From NCBI RefSeq assembly GCF_001634365.1, contig NZ_CP014578.1, positions 2,790,001-2,854,000 on the forward strand: a stretch of 64,000 bases of DNA, given 5' to 3'. Source of the stretch: Paraburkholderia phytofirmans OLGA172. GTDB lineage: Bacteria; Pseudomonadota; Gammaproteobacteria; Burkholderiales; Burkholderiaceae. Below, one piece after another: positions 1 to 8,589 of the stretch (position 1 is the stretch's first letter; each line of letters opens with the position of its first letter). The translations under genes and the position numbers were made by a program. The notes beneath the pieces are model-generated. The model saw nothing but the letters and a program-made list of their open reading frames with translations, was not told the origin of the DNA and made no database searches.

Positions 1-101
1 CCGAGCCGGCGCAAGGCCGCCAGCAGCCGCACGCCGATGACTGCACCACTCGCACCCGAAATGCCGACGACGATCCGTTCACGCGTTTGCGTTGACTGCA
101 T
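1..101 (-). CDS. UbiX-type flavin prenyltransferase, N-terminus only (runs off the window)
   Basis: The first 33 codons on the minus strand read as the beginning of a UbiX/Pad1-type flavoprotein: a short polar leader, then VVGISGASGAVIGVRLL, the glycine/serine-rich FMN-binding loop of the family. UbiX enzymes attach a dimethylallyl group to FMN, making the prenylated FMN cofactor that UbiD decarboxylases need. The ATG lies 13 nt after the stop of the UbiD-type gene and has a GAGG ribosome binding site about 8 nt upstream, so the two are almost certainly one operon. The rest of the gene is outside the window, so completeness cannot be judged. Confidence 0.85.
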   Translation of the reverse strand, partial: MQSTQTRERIVVGISGASGAVIGVRLLAALRRL

Positions 102-114
102 GGCTGTGCCTCGC

Positions 115-1674
115 TCAGACCGCGTCGCGCAGCTGGCCGCTGTGCAGATAGGCATCGAACGCCGCGTTGCTCGTGGCGACGAGCCGGTCGAGATTGACGG
201 CGTCCTGCCCCGGAATCCGCACGCGGGTGAATACATGTGCCGGATAGACGACCGGGCGCGTCGCGTCGAGACCCATCTTGGCGCTGACGCCCTGCATGTG
301 CGGCGGCGCATCGTCGGGCTGGCCGACGGTCGTCGATGGATCGAGCGGCGAGCCCTGTGCGCCGGCCACAATCACGAGATCCCGATCCGCCTGGAAGCGC
401 GTCGCGATCGCCCATTCGATTTCGGCAGGATCGTGCACGTCCACATCGGTATCGACGACGACCACCTGCTTGATGTCGTAGTGCGCGCCGAACGCGCACA
501 AAATCACGTTTTTCGCTTCGCCTTCGCGCTTCTTGTCGAACTGGACCCACAGGTGATACCGGCACACGCCGCCCACCGACAACTCCACGTCCTTCACGCC
601 TGGATGGCTGCGCTGCAGATGCGCCAGCAAGGTCGCTTCGCGCGGAATGGCGCCGAGCAGCAGATGCTCCATTTCAGCCGGAACAATCGTGTGATAAATG
701 GGCCGTTCGCGATGTGTGACTGCCGTCACGTCGATCACCTCACGCGCTTCGCGCGCGCTGTAGTACTTCGGGAATTCGCCGAACGGACCTTCGGGCTCGC
801 GCACCTTGGGCAGGATGCGGCCCTCGATCACGATTTCCGAAAACGCGGGTACACGCACGTCGTTCGTCACGCACTTGACGACCGGCAGCGGCGCGCCGTG
901 CAAGGCACCGGCGATCTCCAGTTCGTCGCTGTCGATCGGGGAAATAGCCTGCGACGCCAGCATCGTCAACGGATCGACGCCAATCGCGATCGCCACGTCG
1001 AGGGCGTCGCCCGCCGCTTCCGCGGCCTGATAGAACGCCAGCAGATGACGCGGCAACATCAGGATCGCCATGCGGTCCGGGGCGTGCACCTGAATGCGGT
1101 TGATCGACACGTTCTGGATGCCGGTCCGCGGATTACGCGCAATCACGAGGCCGGCCGTGATGTAGGGACCGTTGTCGTGCTCGCTGTGTGTCGGGATCGG
1201 CAGCAATGCGTGCAGATCGATGCCCTGCGTGCGGACGACCTGCTGGCACGCGGCCTCGTCGCGTGGCAGTTCGTGCCAGGCAACAGGATGCCCGGCCGCA
1301 TCGCGAAAGCGTTCGAGCAGCGCGGCCTCGGGCACGCCCATCGCTTCGGCGATCCACGCGCGCTTCGACATGAAGCCGCTCACTACCGGAATGGCGTGGC
1401 CGCCGGGCTTGAGAAAAATGGCGGCTTGTTCTCCGTCGAGCCGTTTGGCGACTGCCGCGAGTTCGTGTTGGAGTGAAACCGGCTGATCGATCGTCGCGAC
1501 GCGGCCCGTTGCCGACAGGCGTTCAAGCCAGTGGCGCAGCGTCGGCGCGGTGCTCTGCGGCGCCCATGAGGATTGAGGTGGCCGCTGCCTGCGGCATCGC
1601 GTGAGTCCATTTACGTCTCCATCGGTGCTTGCCGTCGGGCGCCGGAACGAGTCTGTCGGGCGGACCTGCAACAA
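115..1674 (-). CDS. UbiD-family (prenyl-FMN dependent) decarboxylase
   Basis: The product is a UbiD-family carboxy-lyase of about 490 residues, expected to (de)carboxylate an aromatic or unsaturated acid with prenylated FMN and a metal ion. Family features include the early AAVAKRLDG segment, NVSINRIQVH in the cofactor/metal region, and EPEGPFGEFPKYYS, the conserved acidic/GPFGE loop. The C-terminal part (VEWAIATRFQADRDL-like) is also typical. The substrate cannot be read from sequence; the separate UbiX gene downstream and the divergent LysR gene suggest inducible aromatic acid catabolism. The start is uncertain: the first in-frame start is a TTG at 1674 without a clear ribosome binding site, while a GGAG-preceded ATG at 1610 and an ATG near 1554 lie in other frames. 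The recognisable family sequence begins only around 1545. Confidence 0.85.
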   Translation of the reverse strand: MLQVRPTDSFRRPTASTDGDVNGLTRCRRQRPPQSSWAPQSTAPTLRHWLERLSATGRVATIDQPVSLQHELAAVAKRLDGEQAAIFLKPGGHAIPVVSGFMSKRAWIAEAMGVPEAALLERFRDAAGHPVAWHELPRDEAACQQVVRTQGIDLHALLPIPTHSEHDNGPYITAGLVIARNPRTGIQNVSINRIQVHAPDRMAILMLPRHLLAFYQAAEAAGDALDVAIAIGVDPLTMLASQAISPIDSDELEIAGALHGAPLPVVKCVTNDVRVPAFSEIVIEGRILPKVREPEGPFGEFPKYYSAREAREVIDVTAVTHRERPIYHTIVPAEMEHLLLGAIPREATLLAHLQRSHPGVKDVELSVGGVCRYHLWVQFDKKREGEAKNVILCAFGAHYDIKQVVVVDTDVDVHDPAEIEWAIATRFQADRDLVIVAGAQGSPLDPSTTVGQPDDAPPHMQGVSAKMGLDATRPVVYPAHVFTRVRIPGQDAVNLDRLVATSNAAFDAYLHSGQLRDAV

Positions 1675-1955
1675 GTTGGAATGAAGCGTAGCGAGAACGG
1701 GCTATAACTTCTAATATTGTTTTTTGATGTCTTTCATCATTAGTTTTGATATCAGTGTTAGCCCCGATGACGCCCTTCGTGCGCTCGGTTATCAATAGGC
1801 AACGCTTCCGGTAAGGGTCTTTCTCAGCTATTCAGATAGCCACGCGCTGTGCTGTTTTCGCCGGCTTTCGTGAGTGACCTGATGGACCACGCAGCGGATA
1901 TTAACTTTCGTGATGCACCCCGTGGCACCCCATCTGGACGTCAAATGGACCTCTC

Positions 1956-2906
1956 ATGGACCTGAAGCAGATCCAGTATTTCATCGCGCTGTTCGAGGAC
2001 GGCTCCGTGACGCGCGCCGCCAAGCGCCTGAACATCGTGCAGCCGGCGCTCAGCATGCAGATCGCCAAGCTCGAGGAAGAACTGCATCAACAACTGTTCG
2101 ACCGTGGCGGGCACGGCATGGCGCCCACCGCCGCCGGACGGCTGATGTACCGCCTCTTTCTGCCGATCATCCGCGATCTCGCGCATGCGCGTCAGCAAAT
2201 GGTTCAGCGCGACGAGATCGTAACGGGCCACGTGTCGATCGGGCTGATTGCATCGGTGACGGAAAGCGTGCTCGCTGATTCGCTGTCGCGCTTTCACGCG
2301 CGCTATCCGCATGTCGAAGTCACCATCGCCGACGGCTACACCGCGACCTTCATCGACTGGGTGTCGGGCGGCCAGCTCGACGCCGCGCTGATCAACAAGC
2401 CGCGCTCGCGCCTGTCGCTCGACTCGCAGCCGCTCCTCGATGAAGAGATGGTGCTCGTCACCAGCGCCGAACATGGCCCCGAACTGCCGCATGCGATCGA
2501 GCTCGCGCAACTACCCGAACTCGAACTCGTGCTGCCCACCAAGCGCCACGGCCTGCGCGGCGTGCTCGATACGGCCGCGCAGCATGAGGACGTGCTGCTT
2601 GCGCCGCGCTTCGAAATCGATGTGTTGAGCACGATCGTGAAGCTCGTCGAAAGCACCCACTTTGCGACGATCCTGCCGCGCATCGCGGTTGAACGTGCAG
2701 TGCGCCGAGGTGCGTTGCGCGCCTATCCGATTCTCGCGCCGCGCATCGTACGCCATATCGTGCGCATCAGTCATCCGCGGCGGCCGTTGAGCGCTGCTGC
2801 CGAAGCGCTGATCGACATCATCGCCGACGAATTACGTGAAGTGTCGAGCGAATCAACGCGCTGTGCCACGCATGATCAAGGGACCGCTTCGAGAATTAAT
2901 CCGTGA
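1956..2906 (+). CDS. LysR-family transcriptional regulator
   Basis: This 316-residue protein has an N-terminal winged helix-turn-helix (residues 1-60, with DGSVTRAAKRLNIVQPALSM) and a LysR effector domain from about residue 92 (VSIGLIASVTESVL). It resembles the NAC/CbbR-like branch, in which the DNA-binding domain begins MDLKQIQYF. It is divergent from the UbiD/UbiX operon across about 280 bp, the usual arrangement for a LysR activator controlling the neighbouring catabolic genes. The inducer is probably the decarboxylase substrate or a related acid (inference). The last roughly 20 residues are low in similarity to the family and polar. Confidence 0.9.
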   Translation: MDLKQIQYFIALFEDGSVTRAAKRLNIVQPALSMQIAKLEEELHQQLFDRGGHGMAPTAAGRLMYRLFLPIIRDLAHARQQMVQRDEIVTGHVSIGLIASVTESVLADSLSRFHARYPHVEVTIADGYTATFIDWVSGGQLDAALINKPRSRLSLDSQPLLDEEMVLVTSAEHGPELPHAIELAQLPELELVLPTKRHGLRGVLDTAAQHEDVLLAPRFEIDVLSTIVKLVESTHFATILPRIAVERAVRRGALRAYPILAPRIVRHIVRISHPRRPLSAAAEALIDIIADELREVSSESTRCATHDQGTASRINP

Positions 2907-3097
2907 TCAGTTTCCGTCCCGTAAGAAAGCCGTTAGGACGGACACTATGTTCCAGTGGCGGCCGGGTGCGTCCGGCGGATGCCGCTCCGGTAGCTGTATG
3001 TGCACGCGCAAAGCTCCCGGCACGCCAGCGGCGATTTCGCCATGCGGGTCCGCAGTTCGTCGCGAATCTGCTCAGCGGCTAGAACGGCCTTCGGCAT
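2907..3097 (-). pseudogene. Small conserved protein gene with a frameshift
   Basis: A very good ribosome binding site (GAGGGAGG) precedes an ATG at 3097. The frame starts MPKAVLAAEQIRDELRTRM and runs about 25 codons. The following sequence makes sense only after a one-base shift, giving PGALRVHIQLPERHPPDAPG and a tail ending in FLRDGN before a TGA at 2907. The total of 191 nt is not a multiple of three, consistent with one indel. Small proteins of this layout (helical N-terminus, short beta-like C-terminus) are common hypothetical genes in Burkholderia; no function is known to me. The stop abuts the LysR stop. Confidence 0.5.
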
Positions 3098-3133
3098 CGG
3101 ACTGCCTCCCTCGGTCGCACGTCCGGATCGGGG

Positions 3134-3372
3134 CTGAATGGCCCATACGTTCGCTGGTCGCTTACGTCGACGGTGAGCGACGTTTTCGGTTCGCCAACTC
3201 AACCTATCGCGAGTGGCTGGGGTTGGACCCGGAGGAGATCGTGGGACGGCTCACCCATGAGGTTCTCGACGCTGACTATTTTGCTGCCATCGAGCCGTAC
3301 GTCCAACGCGTGCTCAACGGGGAAAGGGTCGAGTACGAGGTTCACGATTCACCGGCCGGCGTGCCGGGTTGA
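3134..3372 (+). pseudogene. PAS-domain fragment
   Basis: An open stretch encodes VAYVDGERRFRFANSTYREW, then LGLDPEEIVGRLTHEVL and ERVEYEVHDSPAG, which is the first two thirds of a PAS_4-type sensor domain. There is no start codon with a ribosome binding site and no output domain; the frame stops at 3372, just before the end of the MocR gene on the other strand. It is best read as the remnant of a larger PAS-containing signalling protein cut by a rearrangement. Confidence 0.55.
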
Positions 3373-3386
3373 GATCGACCCCCGTA

Positions 3387-4838
3387 TCATGCCGGCCGAA
3401 CCGGACCGGCCAGCTTTGCGCCGCAACGCGATTCATCAGCGCACAGGGCACCTAGTGTCGCGACCGCTTTATCGAGCCGCGCCGACCACGGGTATCCATA
3501 GTTCAGACGCATACGGTGCCGGAAGGCGCCGTCCGCAGAGAAGATAGGTCCGGGCGCGATGCTGATCCCACTGTTAAGCGCAGCCTGGAAGAGCTGTATC
3601 GAGTCTACGTGATCCGGTAGCGCCACCCATGTGAAATAACCGCCGTCAGACCTCGTCGCCATCGTATTGGCCGGGAAGTACCGGCTGATCGCGTCGAGCA
3701 TCTGCGATTGCTGAAGGGCCAACTCGCGACGTAGTTTGTGCAGGAAACGTTCATATCCGCCATGCTCCAGATAGTCGGCGATTGCGCGCTGCGCGGGCAT
3801 GCTGGCCGATAACGTGGTCATCCATTTCGCGTGTTCCAGCCTGCCCGCGAACCTTCCGGCTGCCGCCCAGCCGATACGATATCCGGGCGCAAGGCACTTC
3901 GCGAACGATCCACAATGGATCACAAGACCTTTCCGATCGAAGAATTTGGCCGGACGCACCGGATCCGGGCCAAAATGCAGCTCGTTGTAGACGTCATCCT
4001 CGATGAGCGGCACGTCGTGTCTGGCGAGCAGATCAACCAGTGCCTGCTTCCTGGAATCGTCCAGCGTCACCCCGGTCGGATTGTGGAACGAGGTCATGAA
4101 CCAGCAGGCGCGAACCGGATGTTGCTGCAGCGCTTGCGCGAGTGCATCCAGATCATGACCCTCCACCGGGTCAACAGGAATCTCCACTACGTTCAGCCTC
4201 AGACGCTCGATAGCCTGCAGCGCTGCATAGAACGTCGGCTTTTCGATCACGATCACATCGCCTGGAGCGGCGAGCAACTGGGCGCTTAGCGTCAGGGCTT
4301 CGAGTGCACCGCTCGTAATGATTATCTCGTCGACGGGCACCGTCATCCCCGCCATCAGGTAACGCAGCGAAATCTGCTGGCGCAATCCTTCGTACCCCGG
4401 CGGCAGTCCGTCAACCATGCTGGCCAGGTGCGTTGAACGATTGACCTTCGCGCACGACTTTCCGACGCGCGCCATCGGAAACAGCGCAGGGCTCAAAAAC
4501 GCAGAACCAAGTGGGACAGTCTCGGCATGCCTGATCGTCTTGAGGACCTCAAAGACAAGGTCGCTGATATTGACGGTCTTCGGGTCGGTACTCATCGAGG
4601 TCCCGGGACTTCGCCGCAGCAATTCTCCGGAACTCGGCGACACGAAATAGCCTGAACGCGGGCGCGCCTTAATCATGCCCCGGTTTTCGAGCAGGTAGTA
4701 AGCACGAAATACCGTCGCGGGGCTCACGCCCCAAGCCTTGCACGCCGCGCGAACCGAGGGGATACGCGCGCCGGGTGGCAGATCACCGCGCTTGATGAGC
4801 TCACTGAGTTGGTGGGCTAGCCGCTCATACCGCTTCAA
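3387..4838 (-). CDS. MocR/PdxR-family regulator (GntR HTH fused to aminotransferase fold)
   Basis: The 483-residue product has an N-terminal GntR winged helix (residues 1-75: KRYERLAHQLSELI, PSVRAACKAWGVSPATVFRAYY) joined to a type I aminotransferase-like domain. Markers of the latter are TSFHNPTGVTLD, EDDVYNEL and the PLP-lysine region HCGSFAKCLAPGYRIGW. MocR proteins bind PLP as an effector or cofactor and usually control a neighbouring metabolic or transport gene. The start chosen is TTG 4838, which has GAGGAG 6 nt upstream and gives the canonical N-terminus; longer in-frame starts add an unrelated leader. It is divergent from the EAL membrane protein at 5158. Confidence 0.88.
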   Translation of the reverse strand: MKRYERLAHQLSELIKRGDLPPGARIPSVRAACKAWGVSPATVFRAYYLLENRGMIKARPRSGYFVSPSSGELLRRSPGTSMSTDPKTVNISDLVFEVLKTIRHAETVPLGSAFLSPALFPMARVGKSCAKVNRSTHLASMVDGLPPGYEGLRQQISLRYLMAGMTVPVDEIIITSGALEALTLSAQLLAAPGDVIVIEKPTFYAALQAIERLRLNVVEIPVDPVEGHDLDALAQALQQHPVRACWFMTSFHNPTGVTLDDSRKQALVDLLARHDVPLIEDDVYNELHFGPDPVRPAKFFDRKGLVIHCGSFAKCLAPGYRIGWAAAGRFAGRLEHAKWMTTLSASMPAQRAIADYLEHGGYERFLHKLRRELALQQSQMLDAISRYFPANTMATRSDGGYFTWVALPDHVDSIQLFQAALNSGISIAPGPIFSADGAFRHRMRLNYGYPWSARLDKAVATLGALCADESRCGAKLAGPVRPA

Positions 4839-5157
4839 CTTGTACTCCTCACAGATAACACCGTTTCGTGCGTCGGGCCCGCCCCGGTAGCACGCACTTA
4901 ACCTTATAAGAATGCCACTTATCAATCTGATACGGCCTTTCTTTTGCAATCTGCTTCTATTGCGACCGCGCACACGCTGGCAAAGTGCAGCGCAGACAGT
5001 TTCCCCTTCTTTCGATGTTTAGCCTGCTTGTAGCGGTCCAATCGGTAGAGACTTTTAAGCCGAATTTTTTAGCGATAAATCAATGGCATTTGGGTTCCCG
5101 GTATCAACCATCAGATGCAGCGCGTTCATCGTGCTCCGTCGGGCCTGGAGACGACAT
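4839..5157. promoter_or_regulatory. Divergent intergenic region between MocR regulator and EAL protein
   Basis: About 320 bp with no gene separate the MocR start (minus) from the EAL gene start (plus). The part from 4900 to 5080 is more AT-rich than its surroundings, as expected for two back-to-back promoters, but I cannot assign -35/-10 boxes or a MocR operator with confidence. Confidence 0.4.
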
Positions 5158-6639
5158 ATGGCAGTCGTGCTCGTCACCTGCGCAGGCACCTCACTCGCTG
5201 TTGCAGGTCCGGCCGACACTGGTTCCAGTCGCAGTCTTACGTTTGAACGCAACGTCTGGCAGCAATTGACGGACTGGCTTGCGGGTCCACCAGCGCCCCC
5301 AATCCGCTTCGGCTCAGCCTGCGCGTCCGTTGCGCAGCTGCCCTCTATTCCCGCCGCCCTTGCCGGACCGGTTGCTGGCCCGATGCCCGTACTGATTAAT
5401 ACTTGCGATTCGCTGGACGGCACGCGTGGCGATGCCCCCGGCACCGCTGCTGCGATGGCCAGTTCGGGGCCGAACGTTGTGACGCCGCTTAGGGAACTGC
5501 GGTGGCAAATCAGCGACCACGCGGCGGCAGAACGAAACGGCCTTCTGGCCTCTGACGCAGTGGCCGATACCGCGTCGCGGGTCGACCGCGCGGAGCAGTC
5601 GCCAGAACCACCAGCGATGTCAACCCCGGTTTGCTCATTGGGTAGGGGTTGTGAGACACAAGCGGTCTCACCTTCGGTCGAGACCGATACACTCGCCTCG
5701 GTGCAGCTTTCGTCGCGCACTGCTACGCAGCCTTCCTCAGTATGGACCATATTGGGATTTATATTGTGGCCGATTCTGGTGATGGTCCTGGTCGTCGTTG
5801 TCGGTTGGGCCCTCAAAAGGTGGTTTCGCTACGACAAGTCCCTGCTGCGTGCAGCGCGTGCAGGGCTGCGCCGTGGCCGGTTCCATGTTCAGTATCAACC
5901 TGTCGTTGGCGTGCGGCGGGCCAGGTGTGTCGGCGTCGAAGCATTTCTGCGCTGGGACAACGAGAAATATGGCGCGCTGGGCCCGGCCCACTACATGGAA
6001 ATCATTGAGAGCAGTAGCCTGATTGGGCCAATGACGCGATTCATCCTATCGCGTGCCGCTCAGGATCTGCGGGAAATCGGTGCTCCGAAATCGCTCTACC
6101 TGGGCGTTACCGCTCCCGCATCTTACCTGGTAAGTTCCGCGTTCATCGCGGACCTTGGTGACGTTGGCTCCCTCGGTCTTCCACCGCTAATACTGAAGAT
6201 CGGGGCAGACAGCGTGAGGAAGTTCAGAGAACGACTCATCCCGATGATGGCGCAGGCGCGTGATAAAGGAATGCGCTTTGCCCTGTCGGGCTTGCGCCCC
6301 ACTGACGTCGGACTGGAACTGCCGCCAGACATGACCTTTGAGATGGTGAAGATTGACAGGGAAGTGCTGGGAATGGATCCCGATGAGCGCTCCGGACAGA
6401 TCACTGCGTTGACGAGCATAGGCCATGAGATGGACGCTGTGGTCGTGGTCGAAGGCATTGAGAACACGGCACATCACAACATCGCGCGGGCAAGCCGGGC
6501 CGAATTCGGTCAGGGTTTCTTCTACAGCCGTGCGCTCGGCGCAAGCCAACTGAAGGCATTTCTCCAGACTGCTAACGCTCCGTCCTCAAAGTCGGCGGGA
6601 GCTGCAACCGTGCTCGGCTGGCGGGTCCGAAATTTCTAA
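5158..6639 (+). CDS. Membrane-anchored protein with degenerate EAL domain
   Basis: The 493-residue product starts with a signal-like segment (MAVVLVTCAGTSLAVAG), has a low-complexity, probably periplasmic stretch to about residue 195, one transmembrane helix (GFILWPILVMVLVVVVGW), then a cytoplasmic EAL domain (about 240-480). EAL proteins hydrolyse cyclic di-GMP, but several catalytic positions are lost. The signature reads VEAFLRW. The usual asparagine after strand 2 is replaced in GVTAPAS, and the DDFG metal-binding loop is replaced by SGLRPTDVG. The lysine (MVKIDRE) and the last glutamate (VVVVEGIE) remain. It is therefore probably an inactive c-di-GMP sensor or scaffold rather than an enzyme. 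ATG 5158 is preferred because GGAG lies 7 nt upstream; an in-frame ATG at 5083 has no ribosome binding site. Confidence 0.82.
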   Translation: MAVVLVTCAGTSLAVAGPADTGSSRSLTFERNVWQQLTDWLAGPPAPPIRFGSACASVAQLPSIPAALAGPVAGPMPVLINTCDSLDGTRGDAPGTAAAMASSGPNVVTPLRELRWQISDHAAAERNGLLASDAVADTASRVDRAEQSPEPPAMSTPVCSLGRGCETQAVSPSVETDTLASVQLSSRTATQPSSVWTILGFILWPILVMVLVVVVGWALKRWFRYDKSLLRAARAGLRRGRFHVQYQPVVGVRRARCVGVEAFLRWDNEKYGALGPAHYMEIIESSSLIGPMTRFILSRAAQDLREIGAPKSLYLGVTAPASYLVSSAFIADLGDVGSLGLPPLILKIGADSVRKFRERLIPMMAQARDKGMRFALSGLRPTDVGLELPPDMTFEMVKIDREVLGMDPDERSGQITALTSIGHEMDAVVVVEGIENTAHHNIARASRAEFGQGFFYSRALGASQLKAFLQTANAPSSKSAGAATVLGWRVRNF

Positions 6640-6704
6640 ATGAGGCATTCCGCCCGCAACCGGATCAACTCGGCACAACCTCAATTAATTTGCATGACAT
6701 AATA

Positions 6705-6976
6705 ATGAAGCGCTATATCCAGCGGCGGCACAGTTCGAAAACCTGATTGCGAACGGCACGCTTGAGCGCGGCGTGCGGCTCCCGTCGGTGCGCCAGGCGA
6801 GCAGTTCGTACCGCGTCAGCCCTTCAACAGTTTTCCAGGCTTACTACACGCTCGAACGACGAGGCCTGATCGTAGCAAGACCTCGGTCGGGGTATCTTTC
6901 CAGCTCCCGCCACGTCGAACGCAGCGGGCCGGTTTCCGGCACTACGCTCTCCTGTGTGCTTCATGTCAAGATTTAA
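6705..6976 (+). pseudogene. MocR-type regulator remnant (helix-turn-helix part only, frameshifted)
   Basis: The sequence starts MKRYIQ, shifts frame, then reads AAAQFENLIANGTLERGVRL, PSVRQASSSYRVSPSTVFQA and YYTLERRGLIVARPRSGYL, which matches the GntR helix-turn-helix of the intact MocR gene at 3387-4838 almost position by position. The aminotransferase domain is missing and the frame ends 22 codons later in unrelated sequence. It is a truncated and frameshifted paralogue of the nearby MocR regulator, on the opposite strand and just after the EAL gene. Confidence 0.75.
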
Positions 6977-7675
6977 CTGAGTGTCTGCAATGGCCGATGA
7001 GCGAGCGCCCGTCCTCTACTGTTGGATGGCCGATTACGGGGCGGACCCGTCGCCTCAACGTCCGCGCAGAGACGCATGTGACCGTCCGCTCCTGGCCGAA
7101 CCCGATCGAACGCTAACCTCAAATCGATCGCCGCTCGCTGCGTTTATCCCTGCGGTCGCAGACGCTTACCGAATGGGTGCAGGAAAGTGAAACACCGCTT
7201 CATAGTTTCGCGGTCTGTTCCGGCAGCGACGTTGGCAAGAAGCGCAAGAAGGACGACGACATCGCACAGACCTTCCCGCACGAACTACGCCAGTCGAACT
7301 CCACGAGAGGATCGCGTTTCTCCAGTTCCACTGACTTCATCGTCCCGAAGCCGGAGCAGACCTAGCTGGGATAGGCGGCAATGGAGAACGCGGTAGCCGT
7401 AGTCAATACAGCGCGAGCATGCAGAAACAAGGACGGATTTCAGCGCGCCGCGCTTCGAGACGCAGGGAGACATTATTCCGTACGCTGCCCCGGGGTTATG
7501 GGCAACGTACGGGAGCAGAATACAAGCCTTGGTTACGAGTGCGGGATGCGCAATCGAAAGGCCGGTGCGGGCGCCCTCCACGCTATCACCAGAATTTCCC
7601 CTTCGCCTCGGTCGTCGCGCTTGCCCGCGCGTTTATCTTCGCCGACCTCGCCCGAACGGGCGGCTGTGCGACGAG
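6977..7675. other. Non-coding or decayed stretch
   Basis: About 700 bp hold only short overlapping open frames on both strands. None has a ribosome binding site, a recognisable motif or codon use like the surrounding genes. I see no repeat or structured RNA here. Confidence 0.5.
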
Positions 7676-8023
7676 TTATTCCTTAGTCGAGAAGGCCGAG
7701 AAAGCGTCCATGACTCGGCCGGAATAGGCGACCGCAGCGCCGGCGTTCATCGCAATGGCGACGCCCAGCGCCTCGGCGATCTCCTCACGAGTCGTGCCGA
7801 GGTCGATCGCCTTCTTCGTATGATTCGCGATGCATCCGTCACTGCGGGTGGTCACAGCTACCGCCAACGAAATCAATTCGCGCGTTTTAGCGTCCAGATG
7901 TCCCGTTTGAGCGTCGGCGGCACAAATCTGGCGGTATCCCCCGATTGTCTCCGGGCTGGCCTCGGCCAGTTCTTTCACGGACCCGCTAACTTTGGGGAGA
8001 AACGACTTCCAGTCAATAAGCAT
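7676..8023 (-). CDS. Carboxymuconolactone decarboxylase (AhpD-like) family protein
   Basis: The 115-residue protein has the all-helical CMD fold signature: LDAKTRELISLAVAVTTRSD, then GCIANHTKKAIDLG and EEIAEALGVAIAMNAG. Family members are either lactone decarboxylases or AhpD-like peroxidase partners with a C-x-x-C-x-x-x-H motif. Here only one cysteine and the histidine remain (C-I-A-N-H), so a peroxidase role through a disulfide is unlikely. The start has CGGAG about 9 nt upstream. It stands alone, with no co-directional neighbour. Confidence 0.85.
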   Translation of the reverse strand: MLIDWKSFLPKVSGSVKELAEASPETIGGYRQICAADAQTGHLDAKTRELISLAVAVTTRSDGCIANHTKKAIDLGTTREEIAEALGVAIAMNAGAAVAYSGRVMDAFSAFSTKE

Positions 8024-8143
8024 GGGTGTGGTCTCCGTAGGAATATCATTTTCAGTGATAGGGATGACGACCTCTGCGACGGTATCGACGTGCCATGATG
8101 AGTCGCTCTTTCATCTGAGGGAATCGTCGATGGCGAGATTACC

Positions 8144-8235
8144 ATGATCGGGCTGGATATTGAGAAGAACGAATTTCAGATTCACGGCTTTGATACTGCC
8201 GGGCAGGTTCCCATACCGAACTGTTCCGGTGTCGC
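8144..8235 (+). mobile_element. IS110-family transposase remnant (N-terminal start only)
   Basis: The frame at 8144 reads MIGLDIEKNEFQIHGFDTAG followed by QVPI, the strongly conserved beginning of IS110/IS1111 transposases, where the first catalytic aspartate lies in G-[IL]-D-[IV]-[AE]-K. After about 30 codons the similarity ends and no DEDD catalytic remainder is present. It is a decayed insertion sequence end directly upstream of a decapitated LysE gene. Confidence 0.6.
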
Positions 8236-8589
8236 CCGAATGCTCAGGCCCGCCACGCCCGAATCGCGGCGTAGTCGCGCCTGCGCGCTCGGCCGGTGTA
8301 CTTGCCCGTTGCCTTGACGATCACGACGCTGCGGCGATGTATCTCCGCAACGTCGCGGTATCGTTTTGGATTCGCCCGGGGCACCGGCGACGGAGTACAC
8401 CGTTTCGAACCCGACGATATTTAAGGTGGCGCAACACGGTTACCGGCCGAAGGCTTTGGCTGATGACGCGACGAGCTCTGTCGGTGTTTGACAGTCAGCG
8501 ATCTGGGGCAAAGGCAACGTTCAACTGAACGATCCAAGGATCGGACGATCACCTTCCGGCGATCGGGTGCTCACGCACCCACCAGCCGC
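8236..8589. other. Scrambled stretch between the IS110 fragment and the LysE fragment
   Basis: No open frame here has convincing coding character or a start with a ribosome binding site. It probably represents the junction left by insertion and deletion events. Confidence 0.4.

Noticed and set aside
37..1476. 479-codon plus-strand frame at the window start
   Set aside because: Antisense shadow of the UbiD-type gene; no ribosome binding site and no recognisable domain.
7177..7686. Several overlapping short frames on both strands
   Set aside because: No start signals or motifs; no reason to choose one over another.
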